A stretch of 64,000 nt of DNA, taken from positions 744,001 to 808,000 of the forward strand of contig NZ_JAUASW010000001.1 of NCBI RefSeq assembly GCF_030345705.1, written 5' to 3'. Made by a program: the position numbers and the translations under genes. Below the pieces are notes generated by a model. That model saw only the letters and a program-made list of their open reading frames with translations, was not told the DNA's origin and made no database searches. This DNA is from Pelomonas sp. SE-A7. GTDB taxonomy: Bacteria; Pseudomonadota; Gammaproteobacteria; Burkholderiales; Burkholderiaceae_C. Below, one piece after another: positions 43,902 to 52,657 of the stretch (positions within the stretch are counted from its first letter, which is position 1; each line of letters starts with the position of its first letter).

Positions 43902-44054
43902 ATGCCAAAAGGTGTACAGCGCAACGACAAGTCCAGCAAGAAGCCCAAGAAGGACAGCAGCCCTGCCAAGGATTCCTCGTCGGTCTCCACGCGGCCCATT
44001 GCGCCGCTCACCGCCGTCATGCCCAAGGGCAAGCTGAAGAACAAGCCGGGCTGA
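43902..44054 (+). CDS. Small basic protein of 50 residues, function unknown
   Basis: An ATG at 43902, 8 nt after GGGTGACAGG, opens a 50-codon frame ending at TGA 44052-44054. The peptide is strongly basic and polar ('MPKGVQRNDKSSKKPKKDSS'), with a second 'MPKGKLKNK' near the C-terminus, so its two ends look like a repeat. No membrane segment is visible. Small proteins starting with MxKGxQRxN and KKPKK occur widely in proteobacterial genomes as hypothetical proteins, as far as I recall. It stands alone between thyA (divergent) and the ABC exporter (convergent, 27 nt away). Confidence 0.65.
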   Translation: MPKGVQRNDKSSKKPKKDSSPAKDSSSVSTRPIAPLTAVMPKGKLKNKPG

Positions 44055-44081
44055 GCCCGGCACCGGGGCGGCGGCCCCGGC

Positions 44082-45866
44082 TCAGCCCTGGAACTGCAGG
44101 GCCGCCAGCCGCGCATAAACGCCGCCGGCCTGGATCAGCTCCTCGTGCCGACCCTGCTCGACGATGCGGCCCTGGTCCAGCACCACGATGCGGTCGGCCT
44201 TTTGCACGGTGGCCAGGCGGTGGGCGATGACCAGGGTGGTCCGGTCACGCATGGCCACTTCCAGCGCGGCCTGCACCATGCGCTCGCTTTCGGCATCCAG
44301 GGCGCTGGTTGCTTCGTCTAGCAGCAGCAGCGGCGGATTCTTCAGCATGGCGCGCGCAATGCTGATGCGCTGGCGCTGGCCGCCGGAGAGGCGCACGCCA
44401 CGCTCGCCGAGGAAGGTCTCGTAGCCCTGCGGCAGCTGGCGGATGAAGTCGTCGGCAAAGGCGGCCTTGGCGGCCGCCATCACCTCGGCGTCTGAGGCGC
44501 CGGGCCGGCCATAGCGGATGTTCTCCAGCGCGTTGGTCGAGAAGATCACGCTGTCCTGCGGCACCAGGCCTATGCGCTCGCGCAGGGCTTGCAGGGGCAG
44601 GGCGTCTATGGGCACGCCGTCGAGGCGGATGGCGCCGGACTGCGCGTCGTAGAAGCGCAAGAGCAGCTGGAACACCGTGCTCTTGCCGGCGCCGCTGGGC
44701 CCGACCAGGGCCACGGTCTGGCCGGGGGCTATCTGCAGGCTCAGCTCGCTCAGCGCCGCATGCTGGGGCCGCGACGGATAGTGGAAGACGATGTTCTCCA
44801 GGCTCAGCGCGGCGCCGCCCTGGCTGGCCGGCAGCGCAGCCGGTTCCGTGGGTTCGCGCACCGGGCTCTGGGTGTCGAGCAGTTCGACCAGGCGCTCGGT
44901 GGCGCCGGCCGCGCGCAGCATGTCGCCCCAGACCTCGGCCAGCACGGCCACGCTGGAGACCAGCAGGCTCACGTAGATCACGGTCTGCCCCAGGTGGCCG
45001 GCGCTGATCTTGCCGGCGATCACTGCCTGTGTGCCTTGATAGAGGCCCCACAGCAGCGAGCCGAATGTGGCGGTGATGATGAAGGCCACCAGCAGCGAGC
45101 GGACCCGGGTGCGCTTGCGGGCGGTGTCGAAGGCGCTTTCGCTGGCGCCGGCAAAGCGCTCGGCCTCGCGATTCTCGGCCGTGTAGCTCTGCACCACGGT
45201 CACGGCATTGAGCACCTCGGCGGCGATGGCGCTGGTGTCGGCCACGCGGTCCTGGCTGGCGCGGCTGAGCTTGCGCACGCGGCGGCCGAAGTAAAGCGCC
45301 GGCAGCACCACCAGTACCAGGATGCCCAGCACCTGGGTCATCACATAGGGATTGGTCACCACCAGCATTACCAGGGCGCCAATGCCCATCAGGCCGTTGC
45401 GCAGGCCCATGGAGAGGCTGGAGCCCACCAGGGTCTGGACCACGGTGGTGTCGGTGGTGATGCGGCTCAGGACCTCGCCGGTCTGGGTGGTCTCAAAGAA
45501 CTCGGGGCTCTGCTTCAAGACATGCCGGTAGACCGCATTGCGCAGGTCGGCCGTCACCCGTTCGCCGAGCCAGGTCACGGTGTAGAAGCGCAGCGCCGAG
45601 AACAGGCCCAGCAGGGCGCCGACGCCGAACAGGGCCAGGAAATGCTCGCGCAAGGCCATGATGCGGGCGCCCGGATCGGCCGGCACCAGGCCGGTGTCTA
45701 TCAGCGTGCCGAGGAAGCGGGGCAGGGCCAGGGTGGTCATGGCCGCCAGCGTCAGAAACACCAGGGCCAGGCTGATGCGGGCGCGGTAGGGCCGCAGAAA
45801 GGGCCAGAGGCCGCCCAGCGCACGCGGCGCGGCCTTGCTCAGTTCATGTCTTGCAGCTTGGGTCAT
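44082..45866 (-). CDS. MsbA-like ABC exporter (fused permease-ATPase)
   Basis: This half-transporter of about 594 residues has six membrane helices (about residues 25-300) and an ATPase domain with Walker A 'VALVGPSGAGKSTVFQLLL', Q-loop 'IGLVPQDSVIFSTN', signature 'VRLSGGQRQRISIARAML', Walker B 'PPLLLLDEATSALDAESE' and H-loop 'LVIAHRLATVQ'. It would work as a homodimer exporting lipids or drugs. I prefer ATG 45866 over ATG 45926, because the extra 20 residues look non-conserved. It is divergent from the MarR-led efflux operon. Confidence 0.88.
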   Translation of the reverse strand: MTQAARHELSKAAPRALGGLWPFLRPYRARISLALVFLTLAAMTTLALPRFLGTLIDTGLVPADPGARIMALREHFLALFGVGALLGLFSALRFYTVTWLGERVTADLRNAVYRHVLKQSPEFFETTQTGEVLSRITTDTTVVQTLVGSSLSMGLRNGLMGIGALVMLVVTNPYVMTQVLGILVLVVLPALYFGRRVRKLSRASQDRVADTSAIAAEVLNAVTVVQSYTAENREAERFAGASESAFDTARKRTRVRSLLVAFIITATFGSLLWGLYQGTQAVIAGKISAGHLGQTVIYVSLLVSSVAVLAEVWGDMLRAAGATERLVELLDTQSPVREPTEPAALPASQGGAALSLENIVFHYPSRPQHAALSELSLQIAPGQTVALVGPSGAGKSTVFQLLLRFYDAQSGAIRLDGVPIDALPLQALRERIGLVPQDSVIFSTNALENIRYGRPGASDAEVMAAAKAAFADDFIRQLPQGYETFLGERGVRLSGGQRQRISIARAMLKNPPLLLLDEATSALDAESERMVQAALEVAMRDRTTLVIAHRLATVQKADRIVVLDQGRIVEQGRHEELIQAGGVYARLAALQFQG

Positions 45867-45944
45867 GGCGGATCCAGGTGAGGCGCGGTCCCGGTTTCCC
45901 AAGTCCCGCGGCGGGGTGACAGGCATTGTGGCCGATTACTTGCC

Positions 45945-45973
45945 TTGACAATCATTGCCTAGGCAATTAAATT
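45945..45973 (+). promoter_or_regulatory. Promoter with embedded palindromic operator of the efflux operon
   Basis: TTGACA (45945-45950) and TAAATT (45968-45973) are 17 bp apart. The spacer holds the perfect 14-bp palindrome ATTGCCTAGGCAAT (45954-45967). A palindrome sitting in the promoter spacer directly before a marR gene is the usual site of autorepression. Predicted transcription would start at about 45980, right at the marR start codon. Confidence 0.65.
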
Positions 45974-45980
45974 TCGACCC

Positions 45981-46487
45981 ATGCCTCCAAAGCCCGCCAA
46001 GTTCTACAGCGCCCAGACCTATCGCCGGGACGAAAGTCTGGGCTGGCTGATCAAGCGCATCACCGGTTCCATCGTCTGCATGGCCGATCGGCACATGGGG
46101 CCGCTGGGCCTGACGCATGCCCAATGGGCGCCGCTTCTGCATCTGCGCTTGCAGGGGCCCGGTCCCGTGGCCCTGCTTGCCTCCGAGCTGAACATAGACC
46201 CCGGTGCTCTGACCCGGCTGCTAGACCGCCTGGAAGCCAAGGACCTGGTCCGCCGCGAACGCAGCAGCGAAGACCGCCGCGTGGTCATCGTGTCCCTGAC
46301 CGAGCAGGGCCAGCAGGCCACCGCCGAGGTGCCGGCCGTGCTGTCCGAGATCTTCAACCAGCTGCTGAGCGGCTTCACGCGTGAAGAGTGGCGCAGCCTG
46401 GTCTCGATGCTGCAGCGCCTTGCTGCCAATGGCGAAGCGCTGCGCGCCGCGCAGAACAACGACGAAGACGAAATCCAGTCCGAATGA
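45981..46487 (+). CDS. MarR-family repressor of the efflux operon
   Basis: This 168-residue winged-helix regulator has 'GPLGLTHAQWAPLLHL', 'LASELNIDPGALTRLLDRLE' as recognition helix and 'RSSEDRRVVIVSLTEQGQQA' as the wing with its Asp-x-Arg. It would repress its own operon until a phenolic or hydrophobic compound binds. It has no Shine-Dalgarno, and its ATG sits at the predicted transcription start, so it may be leaderless; a downstream in-frame ATG is the alternative. Its stop overlaps the nodT start by 4 nt. Confidence 0.9.
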   Translation: MPPKPAKFYSAQTYRRDESLGWLIKRITGSIVCMADRHMGPLGLTHAQWAPLLHLRLQGPGPVALLASELNIDPGALTRLLDRLEAKDLVRRERSSEDRRVVIVSLTEQGQQATAEVPAVLSEIFNQLLSGFTREEWRSLVSMLQRLAANGEALRAAQNNDEDEIQSE

Positions 46488-47896
46488 CGATGATGAAAAT
46501 CCAACCGACCCTGGTGGCCCTGGCCGCTGCCCTTCTGGGCGCCTGCGCCCAGATCCCCGACCTGCCCAAGCCGGCCCAGCCGCTGCAAGGCCAGCAACTG
46601 GGTCTGAGCGAAGCGGCCGGTCCGGCTTTCGACAGCCACTGGTGGAGCGCCTTCAACGATGGCCAGCTCGACGCGCTGATAGCGCGTGCCCTGGCCGAGT
46701 CGCCCAGCCTGGCCCTGGTGCAGGCTCGCATGAACAAGGCCGCGGCATTCGTCGAAGCGGCCGGCGCCGCCGACAAGCCGGTGCTGGGCGTGGGCTTCGA
46801 CGGCACCCGTCAGCAGTTCACCAAGCATGGCCTGGTCCCGCCGCCCATCGCCGGCACCATCCGCACCACGGCTACGCTGCAGGCCGGCGTCAGCTACGAG
46901 TGGGACTTCTTCGGCAAGCATGCGGCGGCGCTGAACGCGGCCCTGGGCCAGCAGAAGGCCAGCAGCGCCGACATGGCCGCCGCCCGACTGAGCCTCTCGG
47001 CCCAGGTCAGCCGCGCCTACCTGGCCTTGGCGCGGGTGCAGGCGCAGGCTGAGCTGGTCGACAAGATGCTGGGTGAGCGTCAGGCTGCCCTGGCCCTGGT
47101 TCGCCAGCGCAACGAGGCCGGTCTCGATACCGCCCAGGAGCTGCGCAATGCCGAGCTGCCACTGCCCGAGCTGCGCCGCCAGCGCCTGGTCCTGAACGAG
47201 CAAGCCACCGTGCTGCGCCATCAGCTGGCGGCGCTGACGGTGCAGGCACCGCAGGCCCTGGACAGCCTGAACGCCAAGCTGCCCGCCGCCCAGGCCTGGC
47301 CGAGCGAAGTCGCACCGGCCCTGGACCTGCTGGGCCGCCGCCCCGACCTGGTGGCCGCACGCTGGCGCGTCGAGGCCGCCACGCAGACGGTGCGCGAGGC
47401 CCGGGCCCAGTTCTTCCCCAATGTCACGCTGAGCGCCTTTGCCGGCTTCAGCTCGATCGGTCTCGACAACCTGATCAATGCAGGCAGCCGGCAATACGGT
47501 TTCGGACCGTCGCTGCGCCTGCCCCTGTTCGACACCGGCCGCCTCCGCGCCCAGCTGAAGGGCAATGCCGCAGAAGCCGATGCGGCCGTGGCCGCCTACA
47601 ACGCGGCCCTGGTCGAAGCGGTGCGCGATGCCAGCGACCAGTACACCGGCCTGCAGTCGCTGCGCGCCCAGAGCGGCGAGCAGAACGAGGCGCTGGAGCA
47701 GTCGCGCCGCCTGCTGGAGCTGGCGCAGCAACGCCGCCAGGCCGGCCTCGGCAGCCAGCTCGCGGTCCACAACGCCCAGCTTGGCCTGCTGCAGCAGCAG
47801 CGCCAGCTGCTCGACCTGCGCGCCCAGTCGCTGGAGGGCCAGGTCGGCCTGATCCGCGCCCTGGGTGGCGGCTGGAACGAGAACACGACGAACTGA
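46484..47896 (+). CDS. Outer-membrane efflux lipoprotein, NodT/OprM type
   Basis: This 470-residue protein has a lipobox ('AALLGACAQ', Cys-lipidated) and two outer-membrane-efflux domains. The periplasmic helices carry 'SHWWSAFNDGQLDALIARAL' and 'LLGRRPDLVAARWRVEAATQ', typical of the NodT family. It forms the outer-membrane channel of a tripartite pump with the EmrA- and EmrB-like proteins encoded after it. Its ATG (46484) overlaps the marR stop; a gap of 17 nt leads to emrA. Confidence 0.92.
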   Translation: MTMMKIQPTLVALAAALLGACAQIPDLPKPAQPLQGQQLGLSEAAGPAFDSHWWSAFNDGQLDALIARALAESPSLALVQARMNKAAAFVEAAGAADKPVLGVGFDGTRQQFTKHGLVPPPIAGTIRTTATLQAGVSYEWDFFGKHAAALNAALGQQKASSADMAAARLSLSAQVSRAYLALARVQAQAELVDKMLGERQAALALVRQRNEAGLDTAQELRNAELPLPELRRQRLVLNEQATVLRHQLAALTVQAPQALDSLNAKLPAAQAWPSEVAPALDLLGRRPDLVAARWRVEAATQTVREARAQFFPNVTLSAFAGFSSIGLDNLINAGSRQYGFGPSLRLPLFDTGRLRAQLKGNAAEADAAVAAYNAALVEAVRDASDQYTGLQSLRAQSGEQNEALEQSRRLLELAQQRRQAGLGSQLAVHNAQLGLLQQQRQLLDLRAQSLEGQVGLIRALGGGWNENTTN

Positions 47897-47913
47897 ACAT
47901 CAAGCGAAACACC

Positions 47914-49155
47914 ATGAGCGAAGCAATCAACAACACCCCCTCCAACGGCAACGGCAAGCGCAAGAAGGCGCTGACCCTGCTCAGCGTGGCCGTGCTGCTG
48001 GCCCTGGCCGGCTACGTGGCCTACGACAAGCTGATAGGCAGCAAGCACGAGAGCACCGACAACGCCTATGTGCAGGCCAACGTGGTCCAGATCACGCCCC
48101 TGGTCGGCGGCACGGTGCGAGCCATCCATGCCGACGACACCGACTACGTCAAGGCCGGCCAACCCCTGGTCAGTCTGGACCCGGCCGATGCCCGTGTGGC
48201 CCTGGAGCAGGCCGAGAGCCAGCTGGCCCAGACGGTCCGCGAGGTGCGCACGCTTTACGCCAACAACAGCACGCTGAATGCCCAGATCAAGCTGCGCGAG
48301 GCCGATGTGCAGCGCGCTCAGACCGAGCTGAACCGCCTGCAGGCGGACGCCAAGCGCCGCGCCCCGCTGGTCGAGACCGGCGCCGTCGGCCGCGAGGAAT
48401 TCGAGCATGTGCAGTCGCAGATCAAGGCCGCCGACAGCAGCGTGGCCGCGGCCCAGTCGGCCCTGTCCGCTGCCCGCGACCAACTGGCCAGCAACCAGGT
48501 GCTGACCGATGGCGTGCCGGCCGAGCAGCATCCCAATGTGCAGCGTGCCGCGGCCCGTGTGCGCGAAGCATTCCTGGCCCTGCAGCGCACCGAGCTGCCG
48601 GCGCCGGTGGACGGCTGGGTGGCTCGCCGCAGCGTGCAGCTGGGCCAGCGCGTGGCCGCCGGCGCGCCGCTGATGGCCGTGGTGGGCCTGCAGCAGGCCT
48701 GGGTCGATGCCAACTTCAAGGAAGGCCAGCTCAACCACCTACGCATTGGCCAGAGCGCCAAGCTGGTGGCCGACCTGTACGGCAAGAAGGTCGAGTTCGA
48801 CGGCAGGATCGTCGGCCTGGCCGCCGGCACCGGCGCCGCCTTCGCCCTGCTGCCGGCGCAGAACGCCACCGGCAACTGGATCAAGGTCGTGCAGCGCGTG
48901 CCGGTGCGCATTGCCCTGGACCCCAAGCAGGTCGCCGAGCATCCGCTGCGCGTGGGCCTGTCCATGAACGTGGACGTGGACGTGTCGGACCAGGGCGGCA
49001 AGTCCCTGGTGGATACGGCCCGTCCCTCGGCCAGTGTCGAGACCAAGGTGCATGAGCGCGCCGAGGCCGCCGCCGATGCCGACGTGGACCGCATCATCAA
49101 GGCCAATCTGGGCCGTGCGATCAAGACCGCACCGCGCGCCAAGGTGAACGGATGA
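47914..49155 (+). CDS. emrA: EmrA-like membrane-fusion protein
   Basis: This 413-residue HlyD-family adaptor has one N-terminal membrane helix ('LTLLSVAVLLALAGYVAY'), a lipoyl half-motif ('STDNAYVQANVVQITPLVGG'), a coiled-coil hairpin (about residues 95-190) and a second lipoyl/beta-barrel part ('LPAPVDGWVARRSVQLGQRV', 'LQQAWVDANFKEGQL'). It bridges the EmrB transporter and the outer-membrane channel. A C-terminal tail of about 60 charged residues exceeds the usual length. It overlaps emrB by 4 nt. Confidence 0.93.
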   Translation: MSEAINNTPSNGNGKRKKALTLLSVAVLLALAGYVAYDKLIGSKHESTDNAYVQANVVQITPLVGGTVRAIHADDTDYVKAGQPLVSLDPADARVALEQAESQLAQTVREVRTLYANNSTLNAQIKLREADVQRAQTELNRLQADAKRRAPLVETGAVGREEFEHVQSQIKAADSSVAAAQSALSAARDQLASNQVLTDGVPAEQHPNVQRAAARVREAFLALQRTELPAPVDGWVARRSVQLGQRVAAGAPLMAVVGLQQAWVDANFKEGQLNHLRIGQSAKLVADLYGKKVEFDGRIVGLAAGTGAAFALLPAQNATGNWIKVVQRVPVRIALDPKQVAEHPLRVGLSMNVDVDVSDQGGKSLVDTARPSASVETKVHERAEAAADADVDRIIKANLGRAIKTAPRAKVNG

Positions 49156-50711
49156 GTCAGCAGGCTGGATCTGCACCGGCGCCGCTGCAGGGCTCCAGCC
49201 TGGTGCTGGGCACGCTGGCACTGTCGCTGGCAACCTTCATGAACGTGCTGGACTCGTCCATCGCCAACGTGTCGCTGCCGGCGATTGCGGGCGACCTGGG
49301 CGTCAGCCCGGTGCAGGGCACCTGGGTCATCACCAGCTTCGGCGTGGCCAATGCGATCTCGGTGCCGCTGACCGGCTGGCTGACCCGCCGCTTCGGCGCG
49401 GTGCGCCTGTTCACGATGAGCGTGCTGCTCTTCGTGCTGGCCTCCTGGCTGTGCGGCTTCGCCCATTCGCTGGAGATGCTGGTGGCCTGCCGCGTGCTGC
49501 AAGGCTTGGTGGCGGGCCCGATGATTCCGCTGTCGCAGACCCTCTTGATGGCCAGTTATCCACGCGAGAAAGCGGGGACGGCGCTCGCCTTGTGGGGCAT
49601 GACCACCCTGGTCGCGCCGGTGGTCGGGCCGCTGCTGGGCGGCTGGATCACCGACAACGTCTCCTGGCCCTGGATCTTCTACATCAATGTGCCGGTGGGC
49701 CTGTTCGCGGCCTACCTGACCTGGAGCATCTACCGCAAGCGCGAGACGCCGACAGCCAAGCTGCCGATCGACGGCGTGGGCCTGACCCTGCTGGTGCTGT
49801 GGGTGGGCGCGCTGCAGCTGATGCTGGACAAGGGCAAGGAGCTGGACTGGTTCGCCAGCGGCGAGATCCAGATCCTGGCGGTCACGGCGGTCGTGTGCTT
49901 CCTGTTCTTCCTGGTCTGGGAGCTGTACGACGAGCATCCGGTCGTGGACCTGCGCCTGTTCGCCAGCCGCAACTTCGCGGTCGGGGCGCTGACGCTGTCG
50001 GTTGGCTATGGCCTGTTCTTCGGCAATGTGGTGCTGCTGCCGCTGTGGCTGCAGCAGTGGATGGGCTACACGGCCACCGATGCCGGCATGGCGCTGGCGC
50101 CGGTGGGCGCGCTGGCCATCCTGCTGTCGCCGCTGGTGGGGCGCAATGTCAGCCGCTTCGATCCGCGGGCCATGGGCAGCTTCGCCTTCGTGATGTTCGC
50201 GGTGGTGCTGACCATGCGCTCCAACTTCACCACGCAGACCGACTTCGCCACCATCATGGTGCCGACCATCCTGCAGGGCGCGGCGCTGGCTTTCTTCTTC
50301 ATCCCGCTGTCGACGCTGACCCTGACCGGCATCGCGCCGGATCGCATGCCGGCCGCCGCGGGCCTGTCGAACTTCGTCCGCATCACGGCCGGCGCCATGG
50401 GCACCTCGATCTCGACCACGCTGTGGGAGAACCGCGCCACGCTGCACCACCAGCACATGGTGGAGCGGCTGGCCCAGGGCGACCCGGTGGCGGGCGAAAC
50501 GATTGCCCGGCTGACCGGCACCGGCCTGTCCCCTGAACAGGCCTGGGCCCAGATCAACCGCCTGATCGACCAGCAGGCCTTCACCCGGGCCGCGGACGAT
50601 ATCTTCCTGGCCTCGGCCGTGCTGTTCCTGGCCCTGATCGCCTTCGTCTGGATGACGCGCCGGCCGCCCCGGCTCGGTGCGGCGCCGGTGGACGCCGGCG
50701 GCGCTCACTGA
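49152..50711 (+). CDS. emrB: EmrB-like MFS drug exporter (DHA2 family)
   Basis: This 519-residue transporter has about 14 membrane helices. DHA2 marks are 'FMNVLDSSIANVSLPAIAGD' (motif D1), 'WVITSFGVANAISVPLTGWL', 'RFGAVRLFTMSV' (motif A-like) and 'TTLVAPVVGPLLGGWITDNV' (motif C). It exports hydrophobic drugs or uncouplers with protons, handing them to the EmrA and NodT partners. It is the last gene of the marR-nodT-emrA-emrB operon; a 13-bp stem follows. Confidence 0.94.
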   Translation: MSQQAGSAPAPLQGSSLVLGTLALSLATFMNVLDSSIANVSLPAIAGDLGVSPVQGTWVITSFGVANAISVPLTGWLTRRFGAVRLFTMSVLLFVLASWLCGFAHSLEMLVACRVLQGLVAGPMIPLSQTLLMASYPREKAGTALALWGMTTLVAPVVGPLLGGWITDNVSWPWIFYINVPVGLFAAYLTWSIYRKRETPTAKLPIDGVGLTLLVLWVGALQLMLDKGKELDWFASGEIQILAVTAVVCFLFFLVWELYDEHPVVDLRLFASRNFAVGALTLSVGYGLFFGNVVLLPLWLQQWMGYTATDAGMALAPVGALAILLSPLVGRNVSRFDPRAMGSFAFVMFAVVLTMRSNFTTQTDFATIMVPTILQGAALAFFFIPLSTLTLTGIAPDRMPAAAGLSNFVRITAGAMGTSISTTLWENRATLHHQHMVERLAQGDPVAGETIARLTGTGLSPEQAWAQINRLIDQQAFTRAADDIFLASAVLFLALIAFVWMTRRPPRLGAAPVDAGGAH

Positions 50712-50759
50712 TTTCCGGGGGGCACGGGACGGCGCAGACGGGCCGGCTTGTGCTTGAAT

Positions 50760-50789
50760 AGGCCTGTGCCGATCCTTCGGCACAGGCCT
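50760..50789 (+). terminator. Perfect 13-bp stem-loop between emrB and the GGDEF gene
   Basis: AGGCCTGTGCCGA-TCCT-TCGGCACAGGCCT is a perfect 13-bp stem with a 4-nt loop. It starts 48 nt after the emrB stop and ends 9 nt before the GGDEF start. No T-tract follows. It could end the efflux operon, or act in the leader of the GGDEF gene by hiding its ribosome site. Confidence 0.55.
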
Positions 50790-50798
50790 CCCTCATTC

Positions 50799-51608
50799 AT
50801 GAGCACCCCTGCCATCCCCGAAGCCCCGCACTGGCTGCAGCAGCTGGCTGATCTGCGCCGCCAGCGCGGCAGCAGCCTGGTCTGGGCCGGGCTGTTCGCG
50901 GCGACCTGGCTGCCCTGCGTGGCGCTGGCCCAGCTGATCGGATGGATCCTGGCTGTGCCGGCCACCAGCAGCCTGCTGGTCGGTGCCACCGGTGCCGCCA
51001 TCTGCGCCGGCCTGGCCAGCGGCCTGCTGGTTGCTTTGATAGAACCGCTGGAGCAGGCCTTGCAGCTGCTGGGCCGCGAGGGCACGGTCGATCCGGCCAC
51101 CGGGCTCTGCGACCGTCGCCATTTCATTCCCGCCGCCGAGCGCGAACTGGCCGCCGCGCGCCGCTACCAGCGGCCCTGCGCTCTGGTGCTGCTGCAGGTT
51201 GATCATTTCAGCCAGGTACAGAGCCGCTTCGGCATGCGTTGCGGCGAGCTGCTGCTGGCCGCACTGGCCGAGAGCGCCCAGGCCCAGCTGCGCCAGCCCG
51301 ATCTGCTGGCCCGCTTCGACGATGACCGCTTCATCGTGCTGCTGCCCGATACCGATCCGCTGGGTGCGCTGGACGTGGCCGAGCGGCTGCGCGAGCGCAC
51401 CGAGAAGCTGGGTTTCCAGTGGCAGGTCCAGACGCTGCAGGTCAGTGCCAGCCTGGGCGTGGCGGCATTGCAGGAAGAGCATGGCTCGCTGCAGGCCCTG
51501 GTCCAGGCCACCGAGAACGCGCTGCGCGAAGCCCATGCGGCCGGCCGCAACTGCGTGCGGGCCGATGCCCGGCTGCTGCAGCGTCGCACGCCGGTGATCA
51601 GAGGCTGA
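50799..51608 (+). CDS. Membrane GGDEF-domain protein with degenerate active site
   Basis: This 269-residue protein has two hydrophobic helices (about residues 25-50 and 55-82) and a C-terminal GGDEF domain starting at 'DPATGLCDRRHFIPAAEREL'. The GGDEF signature itself reads DDDRF (residues 174-178), which removes the glycines and the glutamate needed for catalysis. The inhibitory site RxxD (R165-D168, 'RQPD') is kept exactly five residues before it. It is therefore unlikely to make c-di-GMP and could be a c-di-GMP-binding effector. It abuts the convergent AttH-like gene with no spacer. Confidence 0.82.
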   Translation: MSTPAIPEAPHWLQQLADLRRQRGSSLVWAGLFAATWLPCVALAQLIGWILAVPATSSLLVGATGAAICAGLASGLLVALIEPLEQALQLLGREGTVDPATGLCDRRHFIPAAERELAAARRYQRPCALVLLQVDHFSQVQSRFGMRCGELLLAALAESAQAQLRQPDLLARFDDDRFIVLLPDTDPLGALDVAERLRERTEKLGFQWQVQTLQVSASLGVAALQEEHGSLQALVQATENALREAHAAGRNCVRADARLLQRRTPVIRG

Positions 51609-52655
51609 TCAGAGGCTGAACCTGGCGGCGTAGCCCGTCATCTCCAGGTAGCCCAGGCCGATGCGCCGGCCCTGCGAGTCCAGCAGCTCCGAGGCACCTT
51701 CCCAATAGACCAGGCCGGTGCTGCGACGTGCATCGATCTCCTGGGCCTCGAACAGGGCCCTGAGTTGCAGGGGCCCCAGCGGCGACTCGAGCCGCCATTC
51801 GACCGGATAGTCCGCTTTGCTCGAAGGGCTGCGCCAGCGGCGCTGCGCTTCGAAGCGCAGCTCACCCTCGGCAAAGCTGCGCTGCGTGTCATCGGGCTTG
51901 CGCCAGCTGCCGCCGGTGGACAGGGTGCTGCCATCGGCACGCCGCAGCCGGAAAGCGGTGAGGGCACCGCCATCGAGCAGGTTGATGCCCAGCCAGTCCC
52001 AGCCGACCGCCTCGGGCTCCAGCAACTGGTCGGTCCATTCATGGTCCAGCCAGGAGCGGCCTTGGACGACCCGTTCCCGGCCCTCCAGCTGCAGGCGGCC
52101 GCGGGTCTGCAGCTGGACCTGGCTGTAGTAGTGGCTGTAGCTCGTGGGCCCCTTGCGCGAGAGCCCTTGCTCGCCTTGCAAGAGCAGCTGCTGGGTTGGC
52201 GCCAGTTCCAGCTCCAGCGCGAAGCCGGCCGTGGCGGATGCAGCACGGGCGAGGTAGCTGCCATCGGGCTTGCGCTGTAGCTGCCAGTCGTAGATGCGAA
52301 GCGCCGTGTCGCCCTCGGCCGCCTGCACATGCTGGAAACCAACCCGTGCAAGGCGCTGGTCATGGCGCTGGTGCTTTTGCTTCAAATCGCTGAGGGCGAG
52401 ATGGCCTATCAGCAGCTGGCGGGCTGAGAACCGACCGCTGTCCATGGCCGATGGACCGCGGACGCGGAAGAAGGTCAGCTGGTAGCCATGCTCCTCGCCC
52501 AGCAGGCCGGTCAGGTACCACCATTCGACGGCCAGGCCCGGATGGGCGCCATGGTCATGCGGAAAGCGCAGCCCGGCGGCCTTGGCCTGAGTCGACGCCA
52601 AGGGCAGGGTCGAAGCAGCGACCAGGCTCAGCAGGCGACGGCGATGGAGCAGCAT
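51609..52655 (-). CDS. AttH/CrtC-like lipocalin-type exported protein
   Basis: This 348-residue protein has a signal peptide ('RRLLSLVAASTLPLASTQAK', cut after 'AKA'). Its mature part has the AttH/CrtC marks 'GLAVEWWYLTGLLGEEHGYQ', 'SHYYSQVQLQTRGRL', 'GRSWLDHEWTDQLLEPEAVG' and 'WDWLGINLLDGGALTAFRLR'. The family has a double lipocalin-like barrel; CrtC hydrates carotenoids, but most members, found beside FtsX-type permeases, are of unknown function. It follows the permease gene by 2 nt and is part of a three-gene export cluster. Confidence 0.87.
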   Translation of the reverse strand: MLLHRRRLLSLVAASTLPLASTQAKAAGLRFPHDHGAHPGLAVEWWYLTGLLGEEHGYQLTFFRVRGPSAMDSGRFSARQLLIGHLALSDLKQKHQRHDQRLARVGFQHVQAAEGDTALRIYDWQLQRKPDGSYLARAASATAGFALELELAPTQQLLLQGEQGLSRKGPTSYSHYYSQVQLQTRGRLQLEGRERVVQGRSWLDHEWTDQLLEPEAVGWDWLGINLLDGGALTAFRLRRADGSTLSTGGSWRKPDDTQRSFAEGELRFEAQRRWRSPSSKADYPVEWRLESPLGPLQLRALFEAQEIDARRSTGLVYWEGASELLDSQGRRIGLGYLEMTGYAARFSL

Positions 52656-52657
52656 CG

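Noticed and set aside
48318..50783. 821-codon frame on the minus strand
   Set aside because: It is antisense to emrA and emrB, which are complete; its translation is Arg/Gln/His-rich with no motif.
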